26,391 nucleotides of DNA from JBLIOB01 sp047639575 (GTDB lineage: Bacteria > Bacteroidota > Bacteroidia > Flavobacteriales_D > Parvicellaceae): contig JBLIOB010000022.1 of assembly GCA_047639575.1 (NCBI GenBank), positions 1 through 26,391 of the forward strand, in the 5' to 3' direction. Both the position numbers and the translations under genes were made by a program. The notes beneath the pieces were generated by a model that saw nothing but the letters and a program-made list of their open reading frames with translations, searched no databases and had not been told where the DNA came from. Shown here piece by piece: positions 13,926 through 21,916 of the stretch. The stretch's first letter is position 1. Every line of letters starts with the position of its first letter.

Positions 13926-15221
13926 TTAATTGCCAGCGTTTAAATCTTCGTTGATTTTTATTTTGAAATTCTTCAACATTTCTTTGTTCGCTGAAATAGC
14001 AATTCTAAATCCTGTGTAGCAATGTTTTTCGTCAGGAGCCAAGACCTCACTAGATCCAATAAGCGTATACACCTGCGGCTGAGCCCAAGATCCTCCTTTA
14101 ACGATCTTATTCTCCTTGTTTGCTGCTAGAACTTGAGCATTATGTAACACTGTTTTAGCTATTTTCTTTACTTCGTTTCCGTACTCACTTCCTTTTAAGT
14201 TTTTTAATTGAGGATAGAAAACTCGGTCCTTATGAATTTTCTGTTCTGCTCCATCCAAAGTTAGTTCTGCAGTTATAGGCGCTGCATATTTACCGTCTAA
14301 TCCGTAGATGGAATAATCCACGTAAGGATCAATGTCCAAGTATGCTGAAGAGGTCCATTCAGATACATTCCCTTGCATGTTATGCAACCCATAGTAGTTT
14401 TGATCGTAGGAATCTACCTTGGTTGTGAAGAAGCCACCATCGTCCATATACCCCTTGGTAACGATTCCATTTTGATCGAGTTGCATTCCAAAATTTCCCG
14501 AATAGGGTTTGTTTGAGGATCGAATAACTGGTTCTCTGGTTTCTGAGTTCCTGTGAGTGTGAATATCACTGTATGCTGTCGCAGCAAATTCCCATTCCAT
14601 TTCTGTAGGAAGACGCACTATAACCCCATCTAAACCGTTCAGAGATAGTTGCTCCTGATACCAATTGCAGTAGGCCAGAGCTTGGTTGTGAGATACTCCT
14701 ACCACAGGGTATTCGTTATAAGCTGGATGCCATCCATACAGCCTTTCCATTGGTTCGTTGTACGAATATTGAAAATCTTGCATCCAAGCAGTTGTGTCAG
14801 GATTAATAAGAAGATTGATAGGTTGCCCATTTTCTCCTAGATATGAATAGAATACCATAAATACACTATCATTCGCTGTACTTGTATTTCCGCTAAAAGT
14901 TTGCTTTTGATTGTCTTTAGCCCACTGTACAAATTCCCGATAATTATGAACAGTAATTTCAAATTTGCTTAGGAAAAATGAAGATACTTCAGATTTTACA
15001 GCCGCTTTTCTAGTGATGAGATTACTGTCGTTTTCATTAGTGGTATATCCTGACCCTTGGGAAATGAAATCGCCTTTCTTGATATAAGCAAAATCTTCTA
15101 ATAAGGCCTTTTGAACTTTATTCTTAGTTTCCAGCTTGTATGAATACCTTTCGGTATGTTCTGGTTTCTGGGCTAAAAGAAAAATTGGAAAAAATAGAAG
15201 TAATACAAAGAGAGCTTTCAT
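13926..15221 (-). CDS. Exported SUMF1/FGE-domain protein, GldJ/GldK-like
   Basis: This 431-residue protein has a signal peptide (MKALFVLLLFFPIFLLAQ) without a lipobox cysteine. The SUMF1 (formylglycine-generating enzyme-like) fold is shown by FEITVHNYREFVQWA, PVVGVSHNQALAYCNWY, RLPTEMEWEFAA, YYGLHNMQGNVSEW, IVKGGSW and YTGFRIA. The domain is interrupted by insertions, especially before the KGGSW block, a layout also seen in the gliding/type IX secretion proteins GldJ and GldK. Those are lipoproteins, and this one is not obviously lipidated. The active-site cysteines of true formylglycine enzymes are not evident, so it is probably structural. It follows the aminotransferase gene by 48 bases. 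The gliding link is an inference from the fold, since no gld operon is adjacent. Confidence 0.8.
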   Translation of the reverse strand: MKALFVLLLFFPIFLLAQKPEHTERYSYKLETKNKVQKALLEDFAYIKKGDFISQGSGYTTNENDSNLITRKAAVKSEVSSFFLSKFEITVHNYREFVQWAKDNQKQTFSGNTSTANDSVFMVFYSYLGENGQPINLLINPDTTAWMQDFQYSYNEPMERLYGWHPAYNEYPVVGVSHNQALAYCNWYQEQLSLNGLDGVIVRLPTEMEWEFAATAYSDIHTHRNSETREPVIRSSNKPYSGNFGMQLDQNGIVTKGYMDDGGFFTTKVDSYDQNYYGLHNMQGNVSEWTSSAYLDIDPYVDYSIYGLDGKYAAPITAELTLDGAEQKIHKDRVFYPQLKNLKGSEYGNEVKKIAKTVLHNAQVLAANKENKIVKGGSWAQPQVYTLIGSSEVLAPDEKHCYTGFRIAISANKEMLKNFKIKINEDLNAGN

Positions 15222-15269
15222 GGTCTTAACAGTTGGTTTTCATATGTAAAACCTCAAAGTCGGTTTTAG

Positions 15270-16169
15270 TTACAACTTCTCACACAAGTTGGGAATTAAT
15301 TTTTGAAATTCTTGACTAATATCGGTTCTAAAAGAACTTCCGAAAGCATTCTCAACTGGCCGTCCATCAATCTCAAAGACAGGAGTGTGTTCACCCATAG
15401 TGCCTGTGGCAAATACTTCATCAGCGTTGTAAAAATCAGTGAGTGATAAATTTTTCTCGATCATTTCTATACCCAACTTCTTGGCCAAGTCTATGGTCAG
15501 ACTTCGAGTAATTCCATGTAGACATGCATCTGCATGGGGAGTGTAAAGTATCCCATCTTTCGCCATAAATAAATTGGTGTCGTTTAATTCCGCAACGAAT
15601 CCATCTTTATCTAGCATAATAGCCGCATCCACATTAGCAAAATTGGCTTGAATTTTTGCTAAAATGTTATTGAGCAGATTCGCATGGTGAATTTTTGAAT
15701 CTAAAAACGCGGGGTTATTTCTACGCATACTTGAGGAAATAACCTTAATCCCATTTTCGTTATCGTAAACCAAAGGTTTCCACTCAGCTAATACAATTAA
15801 AGTTGATCCATCTTGATTTAATCTGGGGTCCATTCCAGACGTAATTTTAACTCCTCTTGTGAGGGTTAATCTTAAATGAGAATCGTGGGTCATTCCGTTA
15901 GCGTCTACTGTCTGTTTAATGGCTTCTTTTACTGTTTCGAAAGAAGGTACATCTGTGAACGCACATGCTTTTGCAGATTCGTACATCCGATTGTAATGAT
16001 GTTTTAGGCAGAAGATCCCCCCGTGATATAGTCTTAAACCTTCCCAGACTGCATCTCCACCTTGAACCACACTGTCAAATACAGAAACATGAGCCTTATT
16101 TCTATGAATAATTTTGCCATTAACGTAAACCATTAAATCAGCATTCTTCGGATCGTATTTCTGTAACAT
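15270..16169 (-). CDS. Class IV aminotransferase, branched-chain-like
   Basis: A PLP enzyme of the IlvE/D-alanine aminotransferase/aminodeoxychorismate lyase fold. The 299 residues, from ATG 16167-16169, contain VYVNGKIIHRNKAHVSVFD (14-32), the R-x-T-x-T-R-G segment (100-106), the PLP-lysine region LDSKIHHANLLNNILAK (156-172; Lys159), the cofactor glutamate in FVAELNDTNLF (191-201; Glu194), LHGITR (217-222) and EVFATGTMGEHTPV (251-264). Motifs fit a branched-chain amino acid transaminase best, but the D-amino acid and lyase branches share them, so the substrate is open. The ATG is two bases after the stop of the sulfotransferase-like gene. The longer frame to 16241 lies inside that neighbour and is rejected. 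No biosynthetic ilv or leu genes are nearby. Confidence 0.85.
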   Translation of the reverse strand: MLQKYDPKNADLMVYVNGKIIHRNKAHVSVFDSVVQGGDAVWEGLRLYHGGIFCLKHHYNRMYESAKACAFTDVPSFETVKEAIKQTVDANGMTHDSHLRLTLTRGVKITSGMDPRLNQDGSTLIVLAEWKPLVYDNENGIKVISSSMRRNNPAFLDSKIHHANLLNNILAKIQANFANVDAAIMLDKDGFVAELNDTNLFMAKDGILYTPHADACLHGITRSLTIDLAKKLGIEMIEKNLSLTDFYNADEVFATGTMGEHTPVFEIDGRPVENAFGSSFRTDISQEFQKLIPNLCEKL

Positions 16170-16171
16170 AT

Positions 16172-16876
16172 TTAAGCTTTTATTGCGTTTGAAAATAACT
16201 CTTTGTAATAGGGCAGTGACTCTTTGTAAAGTGGTTCGCAAGATACAGGCAATTCTCGATCGCTCGTTTTTTGTATTGAAAATCCTGAGGAATTATGTAC
16301 GTTTTTGTACCAATGTTTGGCCCAAATTCCATCGGCTTCTATTGCTCCAGCCTTCCAAGCTAACATCTCTTCGGAGAATGGTATGTCCAGCCTTGCACAT
16401 AATTCAGTTAATACTACCCTAGGATTTTTTAGTACTTCGTTTGTATCTAGAACGATCGTGTTTTTCGTTTGCTGAAATAATTCCCATTGTTTCTTAATTC
16501 CCACTTCTTCCATTTTTGGGTTAGGAATTACTTGATGAAACGATGCGATTAATTGTTTCGGGTTTCTGATGAGTAAGACATTGGTCCAATCATTAAGAAA
16601 GTCAAGGTCTTCCTCTAATAAGTGATGAGCCATGTTTTTAACAAGCAGAACTTGAGATTTCTCAGACCCCACGTTAATATTTTCGATGATCTTATCCCAT
16701 TCACATTCCATCGATGATATAATCTCTTCATGCCCTGGATGTTTTCTTGCAGCTTGATTCAAATAATATCCATAGAAAGGTTCATCGATCACTTTAGTAT
16801 CTGACCGGTTGTTAAACGAATACATTATGGCCGTTGAGATGTTTCTTGGACTAGATATTAAGTTAATTGCTTTCAT
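16172..16876 (-). CDS. Sulfotransferase-like P-loop protein
   Basis: This 234-residue protein starts MKAINLISSPRNISTAIMYS. The SSPRNIST segment (8-15) matches the 5'-phosphosulfate-binding loop (S-x-P-R-x-x-S-T) of sulfotransferases. VLLIRNPKQLIASFHQ resembles the conserved R-(D/N)-P-x-x-x-x-x-S 3'-phosphate-binding segment, so PAPS is the likely ligand. ATG 16874-16876 is preferred to the TTG three codons upstream. There is no membrane segment. It is immediately upstream of the class IV aminotransferase on one transcript, so the two probably work on one substrate or in one pathway. What is sulfated, or whether the protein has become a non-sulfating P-loop kinase-like enzyme, cannot be told from the sequence. 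Confidence 0.78.
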   Translation of the reverse strand: MKAINLISSPRNISTAIMYSFNNRSDTKVIDEPFYGYYLNQAARKHPGHEEIISSMECEWDKIIENINVGSEKSQVLLVKNMAHHLLEEDLDFLNDWTNVLLIRNPKQLIASFHQVIPNPKMEEVGIKKQWELFQQTKNTIVLDTNEVLKNPRVVLTELCARLDIPFSEEMLAWKAGAIEADGIWAKHWYKNVHNSSGFSIQKTSDRELPVSCEPLYKESLPYYKELFSNAIKA

Positions 16877-16973
16877 CAGGTTCAAATATGGTAAAAATTC
16901 AATTTACCTAACCCAAAAATAGACTTCACTAATTCTTCCTTTTAACTCATTCCGATAGGACGTAGATTGGAAT

Positions 16974-17642
16974 ATGTTGAAAAATGCGAAAATCGCGGCA
17001 CGCCTCATCTTTTGGTTGATCACTATTGGCTTCACTTTGCTTTTAATGGTAAATGCATTCCCATATTTCACCTTTAACCCTGAGTATAGTATGCTTGGAG
17101 AAAAACCAATCTCAATCAAATCTCCGCTTTATTTCACGCTTTTTTACATTCATGTTGCCTCTGGTCTTTTATGTTTAACTCTAGGGCCGGTAATGTTTAT
17201 CCAAAAATTAATAGGTAACGGAATTCATAAAAAGTTGGGTAAACTTTTCGCCTACAACGTATTTGTGCTGGTGCCTACTGGGATATATCTGTCTTTATAT
17301 GCAAAAGGCGGAATAACTTCTACTTTTAGTTTCAGCTTATTAGGAGTTCTGATGGTGATCTGTATGCTAAAAGGAATTCAACAAATTAGAAAGGGCAACA
17401 TTAAAAAGCATACGGAATGGATGACTAGAAATTATGCATTAGCCGCTAGCGCCCTTACTTTTAGAATCTTTCATATCGCATTACTTTATTTTTCTACCGA
17501 TTACATCGAAGTATATCTGGCATCTGTAAATCTTAGTCTAGTGGCCAATTTACTCATTGCCGAACTTATTATAGAAAGTAAAAGAAGAACATTTATTAAA
17601 TCTAAATTATCATGGGAAGAATTGCGCTCATTGGAGCATTAG
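16974..17642 (+). CDS. DUF2306 multi-pass membrane protein
   Basis: This 222-residue inner-membrane protein has about seven hydrophobic segments and the DUF2306 features: an IHVASGLLCLTLGPVMFI segment (second or third helix), HKKLGKLFAYNVF, and KHTEWMTRNYALAASALTFR. Conserved histidines (IHVASG, GIHKKLG, KKHTEWM, IFHIAL) are typical of the family and might bind haem or metal, but no function is established. The start is ATG 16974-16976, in the divergent gap (97 bases) from the sulfotransferase-like gene. Its 3' end overlaps the next small gene by 31 bases, which suggests co-transcription with it. No relation to the nearby HMG-CoA lyase is evident. Confidence 0.85.
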   Translation: MLKNAKIAARLIFWLITIGFTLLLMVNAFPYFTFNPEYSMLGEKPISIKSPLYFTLFYIHVASGLLCLTLGPVMFIQKLIGNGIHKKLGKLFAYNVFVLVPTGIYLSLYAKGGITSTFSFSLLGVLMVICMLKGIQQIRKGNIKKHTEWMTRNYALAASALTFRIFHIALLYFSTDYIEVYLASVNLSLVANLLIAELIIESKRRTFIKSKLSWEELRSLEH

Positions 17643-17926
17643 TAGTATTAACAATCATTCAAATTGCCGCAACCAGTAGCTCCGATTATAAAATTCCAAA
17701 AGGAGAAAATTTATATGATTTGTATCTAGAAGGAGATTCGATTGTGAAAAAGGATTCGGTTAAAATCAATTCAAGAGATTATCAAAGAATTGCAATTGAC
17801 TCTATACAAACGATTAAGCCAATGGAACTACCGACTAACTTTCGAATTTTCTCACGAGCTATGCCTAGAGATTATCTGATTGTTGCAGACTCAAATAAAA
17901 CGAAGAAGAACAAAAAGAAAAAGTAG
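17612..17926 (+). CDS. Small exported or anchored protein with a lysine tail
   Basis: The 104 residues start MGRIALIGALVVLTIIQIA, a hydrophobic segment that could be a signal peptide or an anchor. A polar region follows with NLYDLYLEGDSIVKKDSVKI, and the chain ends in an unusual lysine run (KTKKNKKKK). It begins inside the end of the DUF2306 gene (31-base overlap), so it is probably translated from the same mRNA. No family was recognised. The lysine tail could bind nucleic acid, phospholipid or an acidic partner, but that is speculation. The ATG at 17612 is the only start that keeps the hydrophobic segment. Confidence 0.65.
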   Translation: MGRIALIGALVVLTIIQIAATSSSDYKIPKGENLYDLYLEGDSIVKKDSVKINSRDYQRIAIDSIQTIKPMELPTNFRIFSRAMPRDYLIVADSNKTKKNKKKK

Positions 17927-17992
17927 AAATCTGAATAATGGAACAATAGTCTGTCACTTTTGTTATTTTTAAACAATCAGATTATTTGAAAA

Positions 17993-18847
17993 ATGAAGAT
18001 AGTTGAATGCCCTAGAGATGCAATGCAAGGATTGCATGATTACATACCTGCAGATATAAAAGCACATTATATCAATTCATTGTTGCGGGTAGGTTTTGAT
18101 ACCATTGATTTTGGGAGTTTTGTATCTCCAAAAGCAATTCCACAACTTCGAGATACGGCCGAAGTACTTGGGAAGTTGAATTTAGAAAGTTCAAGTTCTA
18201 AATTATTAGCAATTGTGGCGAATGAAAGAGGGGCTAACGATGCTTGTAATTTTGAGGAAATTGATTACTTAGGATTTCCCTTTTCCATTTCAGAAACATT
18301 TCAACAAAGAAATATTAATTCATCCATTGCCGAATCATTTGAGAGATTGGCTAATGTTAGAGGAATTTGTTTTAAAAACAACAAGCGATTAGTCACGTAT
18401 TTCTCTATGGCATTTGGTAACCCATATGGAGACGAATGGAGCCCTTATATTGTAGCTCACTGGGCTGAGAAATTAATGAATGAATTGGATATAAAGATCC
18501 TTTCGTTAAGTGATACCATTGGAACGTCAAACAAAGAGAATATCAAGTTTCTATTTGAAAAATTGATACCAGAATTTCCTGAAGTCGAGTTTGGTGCACA
18601 CCTGCATACAACACCCAATGCCTGGCTAGAGAAAGTTTCTGCAGCCTATGATTCAGGATGTAGAAGATTCGACTCAGCAATAAAGGGGTATGGTGGTTGC
18701 CCCATGGCAGCTGACGCCTTAACTGGCAACATGCCAACCGAAAATTTGTTGTTATATTTAAAAGACAATAACGTTGAAAACACGATTGATTATGCTATGT
18801 TTGATCATTCAATGAAACAAGCAATGAGCGTATTTCCGGAAAAATGA
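17993..18847 (+). CDS. Hydroxymethylglutaryl-CoA lyase
   Basis: This enzyme splits HMG-CoA to acetyl-CoA and acetoacetate, the last step of leucine breakdown. The 284 residues form the HMGL-like TIM barrel: VECPRDAMQG (4-13; Arg8 and Asp9 correspond to the catalytic Arg-Asp of R-D-G-L-Q), FDTIDFGSFVSPKAIPQ, YFSMAFGNPYGDEW, LSLSDTIGTS, GAHLHTTP (201-208; metal-binding His203 and His205) and the GGCPMAADALTGNMPTE block (234-250; Cys236). RDAMQ replaces the textbook RDGLQ, a form I recall from other Flavobacteriia. The next membrane protein gene overlaps its stop by four bases. The gene is about 13.5 kb from HMG-CoA reductase and faces the other way. Confidence 0.88.
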   Translation: MKIVECPRDAMQGLHDYIPADIKAHYINSLLRVGFDTIDFGSFVSPKAIPQLRDTAEVLGKLNLESSSSKLLAIVANERGANDACNFEEIDYLGFPFSISETFQQRNINSSIAESFERLANVRGICFKNNKRLVTYFSMAFGNPYGDEWSPYIVAHWAEKLMNELDIKILSLSDTIGTSNKENIKFLFEKLIPEFPEVEFGAHLHTTPNAWLEKVSAAYDSGCRRFDSAIKGYGGCPMAADALTGNMPTENLLLYLKDNNVENTIDYAMFDHSMKQAMSVFPEK

Positions 18848-19254
18848 AATTGATTTCTAAAATAGGATATTTCTTAGGGCTAGTGCTGTTTTTTGTCTCA
18901 TTTGCATTGCCTACAGTTAATCTAACTGATGATATTGAATTAGTTGGAATGATGGCATTTGCGGTTAACGCTGGAATGTTATTCTTTGTTGAAGATGGAT
19001 CGGAATATTTTGAATATGTTTTTTCGATTTTAACCAATGTTTGGGTTCTGTGGCTTTTGGTTAGATTTTGGAGAAAAGGAGCGAAGTTGCCATTAACCAT
19101 TATTGTAGCCATACTAGCTCTGAGCTCAGCCATCTATTGGTATTTCAAAATAGAAGATTCTGGAGTGTTGCTCTATGGGTTCTGGGTTTGGATTGGATCA
19201 GTAACGCTGGTTTCCGTAGCCAATGTTCTTAAATCCAGACAACTTGAAAAATAA
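18844..19254 (+). CDS. Four-helix membrane protein, unknown function
   Basis: This 136-residue protein has four predicted membrane helices: ISKIGYFLGLVLFFVSFALP near the N-terminus, a segment around MMAFAVNAGMLFF, FSILTNVWVLWLLVRF, and the pair LTIIVAILALSSAIYWYF / LLYGFWVWIGSVTLVSVA near the end. A short charged loop (VEDGSEYFEY) lies between helices. No family was recognised. It overlaps the HMG-CoA lyase stop by four bases (ATGA) and is overlapped by the following lipoprotein for 32 bases, so it belongs to one transcript. A direct role in HMG-CoA metabolism is not supported. Confidence 0.75.
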   Translation: MKLISKIGYFLGLVLFFVSFALPTVNLTDDIELVGMMAFAVNAGMLFFVEDGSEYFEYVFSILTNVWVLWLLVRFWRKGAKLPLTIIVAILALSSAIYWYFKIEDSGVLLYGFWVWIGSVTLVSVANVLKSRQLEK

Positions 19255-19873
19255 TTTAAGTCTAAGTATTCTTGCATTTTTAGTAGTCATCGTTTCTGCT
19301 TGCACAGAAGAAGCAGTTGTAATTGATCCAATTCCTGTAACTGAGGTTGTAGATACAGTTTTTGTTGTGGAGAAATTGAATATTGCACCGAACGATTTCC
19401 CTTCCAACTTTAATCAGACAATTTGGAATATCCTGGAAGAAGGAAAAGTTTGCACTCCTGATTCTAGTAATTATCAGACACTGTTTTGTTCTTCAGATTT
19501 GTTTAGAGTCTTCCCTTTAGGAAAAAACAAAGATTATTCTGAAGGATTAATTTGTGAAAGTCGAAGCTTAATGTTTAATGGAGGGATTTCAAAAAATGTT
19601 GTTGTGCTCACTAAAAATAGAAATGATAAAGCCGTTAAAGTAGATCATTTCTTAGGTAAGCTATTGGATTTGGAAACAGACCCATCAGGTTATTATAAAT
19701 TGATTATGTCTTATAGGGATAGTCAAATTGGAACTATTGCTGTTTCTCATGAATTTGAAGATGGATATTACAAACCGAAGGAAGTGGTAGAAATCAACGA
19801 TTATTTTGTAAAAGAAGAGGCCAAAGATTCGCTGTACAATTACTATTTGAAAGACTTTCGCTGGGGTCATTAA
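19223..19873 (+). CDS. Lipoprotein, unknown function
   Basis: This 216-residue protein has a signal of type II: SILAFLVVIVSACTEEA, with the lipobox cysteine at residue 27 followed by an acidic spacer that in Bacteroidota can favour surface export. The mature part contains a probable disulfide pair (VCTPDSSNYQTLFCSSDLF) and is otherwise a beta-rich, acidic domain that was not recognised. The ATG at 19223 lies within the previous gene (32-base overlap); a TTG at 19244 is a possible later start. The gene ends the HMG-CoA lyase transcript. A hairpin downstream is oriented for the opposite strand, so it is not a good terminator for this gene. Confidence 0.72.
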   Translation: MFLNPDNLKNNLSLSILAFLVVIVSACTEEAVVIDPIPVTEVVDTVFVVEKLNIAPNDFPSNFNQTIWNILEEGKVCTPDSSNYQTLFCSSDLFRVFPLGKNKDYSEGLICESRSLMFNGGISKNVVVLTKNRNDKAVKVDHFLGKLLDLETDPSGYYKLIMSYRDSQIGTIAVSHEFEDGYYKPKEVVEINDYFVKEEAKDSLYNYYLKDFRWGH

Positions 19874-19880
19874 AAAACCT

Positions 19881-19927
19881 TCTAAAAAATAGAAGCCGTT
19901 CCACTGATTTCTCAGAATAGAACGGCT
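19881..19927 (-). terminator. Minus-strand intrinsic terminator in a plus-strand gap
   Basis: AGCCGTTC (19894-19901) pairs with GAACGGCT (19920-19927), and an inner CTGA/TCAG (19904-19907, 19912-19915) extends the stem. On the plus strand the 3' side is a C6 run (19928-19933) with no T-tract. On the minus strand the stem is followed by TCTATTTTTT, as in an intrinsic terminator. No minus-strand gene precedes it. Confidence 0.48.
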
Positions 19928-20158
19928 CCCCCCACCTTACAGATAACCAGCTTTTAAACTAGCTACAGTATTATAAACGTATTTCAGGGAAAATGTTACA
20001 CTCCCAAGTTAGATTTAACAGGTATTTAACATTAACAAACGACCTACCGATCACGTTATCAGTACTTTATGTTGTTGAATAAAAAATGAAAATTTACAAT
20101 TCTGAATGATCATTTTTCACCATTTGTACCTTTTCGATGGTTCTAGCATTACCATTAT

Positions 20159-20713
20159 ATGAAAAATGTAATTTCCTTCTTCGTCCTAATGTTAATTCTT
20201 CAAGTAGGCACTTTGTCGGCTCATGAAGTAAAATATTCACGTTCCCTCGACCAAGATTCTCTGAACCGAAAAGTAGAAAGTTTCATTCAATATGCAAAAG
20301 GAAAACCGGCTCATCGATTGATGAATGGGAAGTATACTAAACTATTGAGAAATGTCCCCAATGCAAGCTTGTCTATTCGAAAGAAGTTTTATCGTTTTCT
20401 GGTCAAAGATGTTATGCCGAACATCCGCTCAAGCTGGGAATACCGAAGGTTAGGAAAGTACACGTTCTTCAATTTTTTTGAGAATGACTATTCTCATTTT
20501 TATAAGTACTTGAACAAATTAGAAGTAGGGGAGATCCAACGATTTTTTAAATACTTTAATCAAATGACATCTTATAAAAATCATTATGCATGGGTTCCTT
20601 TGGATATCAGAAGGTTAAAAAGCGATGATGCAAGATTATATATAATCGCTAAAACCCAGTTTAATCTTTTAAAAGCTGGAAGGCCGATTAGGAAATCTAG
20701 GGAGTATTATTAA
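20159..20713 (+). CDS. Small exported protein, unknown function
   Basis: This 184-residue protein begins with a signal peptide (MKNVISFFVLMLILQVGTLSAHE, likely cut after LSA). The mature part is basic and helix-rich, with many aromatic residues, for example YTFFNFFENDYSHFYKYLNK and IRKKFYRFLVKDVMP. No enzyme motif or repeat was seen. It should be periplasmic or secreted. The gap to the next gene is 45 bases on the same strand, and it is preceded by a 285-base gap that carries a minus-strand terminator. The ATG at 20159-20161 is the only start that keeps the signal peptide. The family is unknown. Confidence 0.7.
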   Translation: MKNVISFFVLMLILQVGTLSAHEVKYSRSLDQDSLNRKVESFIQYAKGKPAHRLMNGKYTKLLRNVPNASLSIRKKFYRFLVKDVMPNIRSSWEYRRLGKYTFFNFFENDYSHFYKYLNKLEVGEIQRFFKYFNQMTSYKNHYAWVPLDIRRLKSDDARLYIIAKTQFNLLKAGRPIRKSREYY

Positions 20714-20758
20714 TTCCTTCTGTGATAATAAAACAAGAAACTCCTCGTTCACTTAAGA

Positions 20759-21916
20759 GTGAAACCTTACTATCTATTTTTACTTATTGCTTTCATTAGT
20801 TGTAAAAAGGACCGAGCCGTAGAACCCGTTCCTACTGACGGCTATTTTGAAAAGTATTTTGGTACTTCAAACGATGAGTTTTGCACCGGTGGGGCTGTTT
20901 TAAATGATTTTATCTACGTTTCTGGATGGACTGATAATACTTTGCCAGATAACGGTGATATGCTGTTGTATAAGCTAGATCGGACTGGTGAAGAAGTATG
21001 GAAGAAGCAATTCGGTTTTTCATCTTTGCAAGAGGAGGCTACTGGTGTTAAAGTAGTTTCAGGAAATCAACTGATTTTATTCGGGAAAACATTGGTCCCA
21101 GGGAATGCTCCAGATGCATATGTATTAAAATTAAATGAGAATGGAGATGAGCTCTGGAATGTCACTTTTGGAGGAGCTGCCAAAGATTTTATTTGGGATA
21201 TTTTAGAATTACCAAGTGGCAACATAATGTGCATTGGAGTTACCGAAAGTTATGGGGCAGGTGCATTAGATCAATACTTGGTTATCCTAGATCAAAATGG
21301 ACTGGTTATTTCAGAGAAGACCTTTGGAGCATTAGATGTAGATGGCGGTTCTAGACTTGCTTTGATGGAATCTGGTAATGTAATGATCTACGGTCATACT
21401 AGAAATTATAGTGCAATTGATAGAGATCTACAATTGATTAAAGTAAACCAGCTAGGCGATTCATTATGGAGCAAGGTGTTTTACGATCTTAATTATCAGG
21501 AAAGTCAAGGATTTATTAATTCTCAAGATGGCGGATTTCTTTACTGTGCACACTCTTCTAGTGTAGATCCAATGCATCAAATGTTGATTCGAAAAACAGA
21601 TACTTTGGGCGCGGTGTTATGGGAAGATCATATAGGTGGAGTAAGCCATGATGGCGGAGAAGATGTTTTGGAATTGACTTCTGGTAATGTGTTGTTTTTA
21701 GGAAGAACAGAAAGCTATGGGGCCGGTGGTCAGGATATCATGGTCAATTTGAGCAATAGTTCTGGTGTAATATTAGATCAATTTATTATTGGCGGAGCTG
21801 GAGACGATTTAGCAAAAAAGATTGTTCAAATAGATGATTCATTCTTTGTATTAGGCCATTCGAATTCTTCAGGTGCTGGAGGATATGATATCTTTGTTGT
21901 CAAACAAGAATTCTAG
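20759..21916 (+). CDS. Seven-bladed beta-propeller lipoprotein
   Basis: This 385-residue lipoprotein starts at GTG 20759-20761 and begins MKPYYLFLLIAFISCKKD, with the lipobox cysteine at residue 15. The mature protein has seven repeats of about 48-52 residues, each running from an FGG/FG-x-x-x-(D/E) turn through G-x-(V/I)-(L/M)-(F/Y)-G and a G-x-D segment to a D/N-x-x-G-x-x-(L/I)-W/x strand. Clear copies include the segments with GGAAKDFIWDILELPSGN, HDGGEDVLELTSGN and GGAGDDLAKKIVQIDDS. This is typical of Bacteroidota propeller lipoproteins that bind glycans or proteins at the surface. The stop shares its last base with the GTG start of the next membrane protein (TAGTG), so the two are translationally coupled. 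Confidence 0.82.
   Translation: MKPYYLFLLIAFISCKKDRAVEPVPTDGYFEKYFGTSNDEFCTGGAVLNDFIYVSGWTDNTLPDNGDMLLYKLDRTGEEVWKKQFGFSSLQEEATGVKVVSGNQLILFGKTLVPGNAPDAYVLKLNENGDELWNVTFGGAAKDFIWDILELPSGNIMCIGVTESYGAGALDQYLVILDQNGLVISEKTFGALDVDGGSRLALMESGNVMIYGHTRNYSAIDRDLQLIKVNQLGDSLWSKVFYDLNYQESQGFINSQDGGFLYCAHSSSVDPMHQMLIRKTDTLGAVLWEDHIGGVSHDGGEDVLELTSGNVLFLGRTESYGAGGQDIMVNLSNSSGVILDQFIIGGAGDDLAKKIVQIDDSFFVLGHSNSSGAGGYDIFVVKQEF

Noticed and set aside
18795..19133. 112-codon minus-strand ORF
   Set aside because: It is antisense to the four-helix membrane protein, which has clear helices and is coupled to HMG-CoA lyase.
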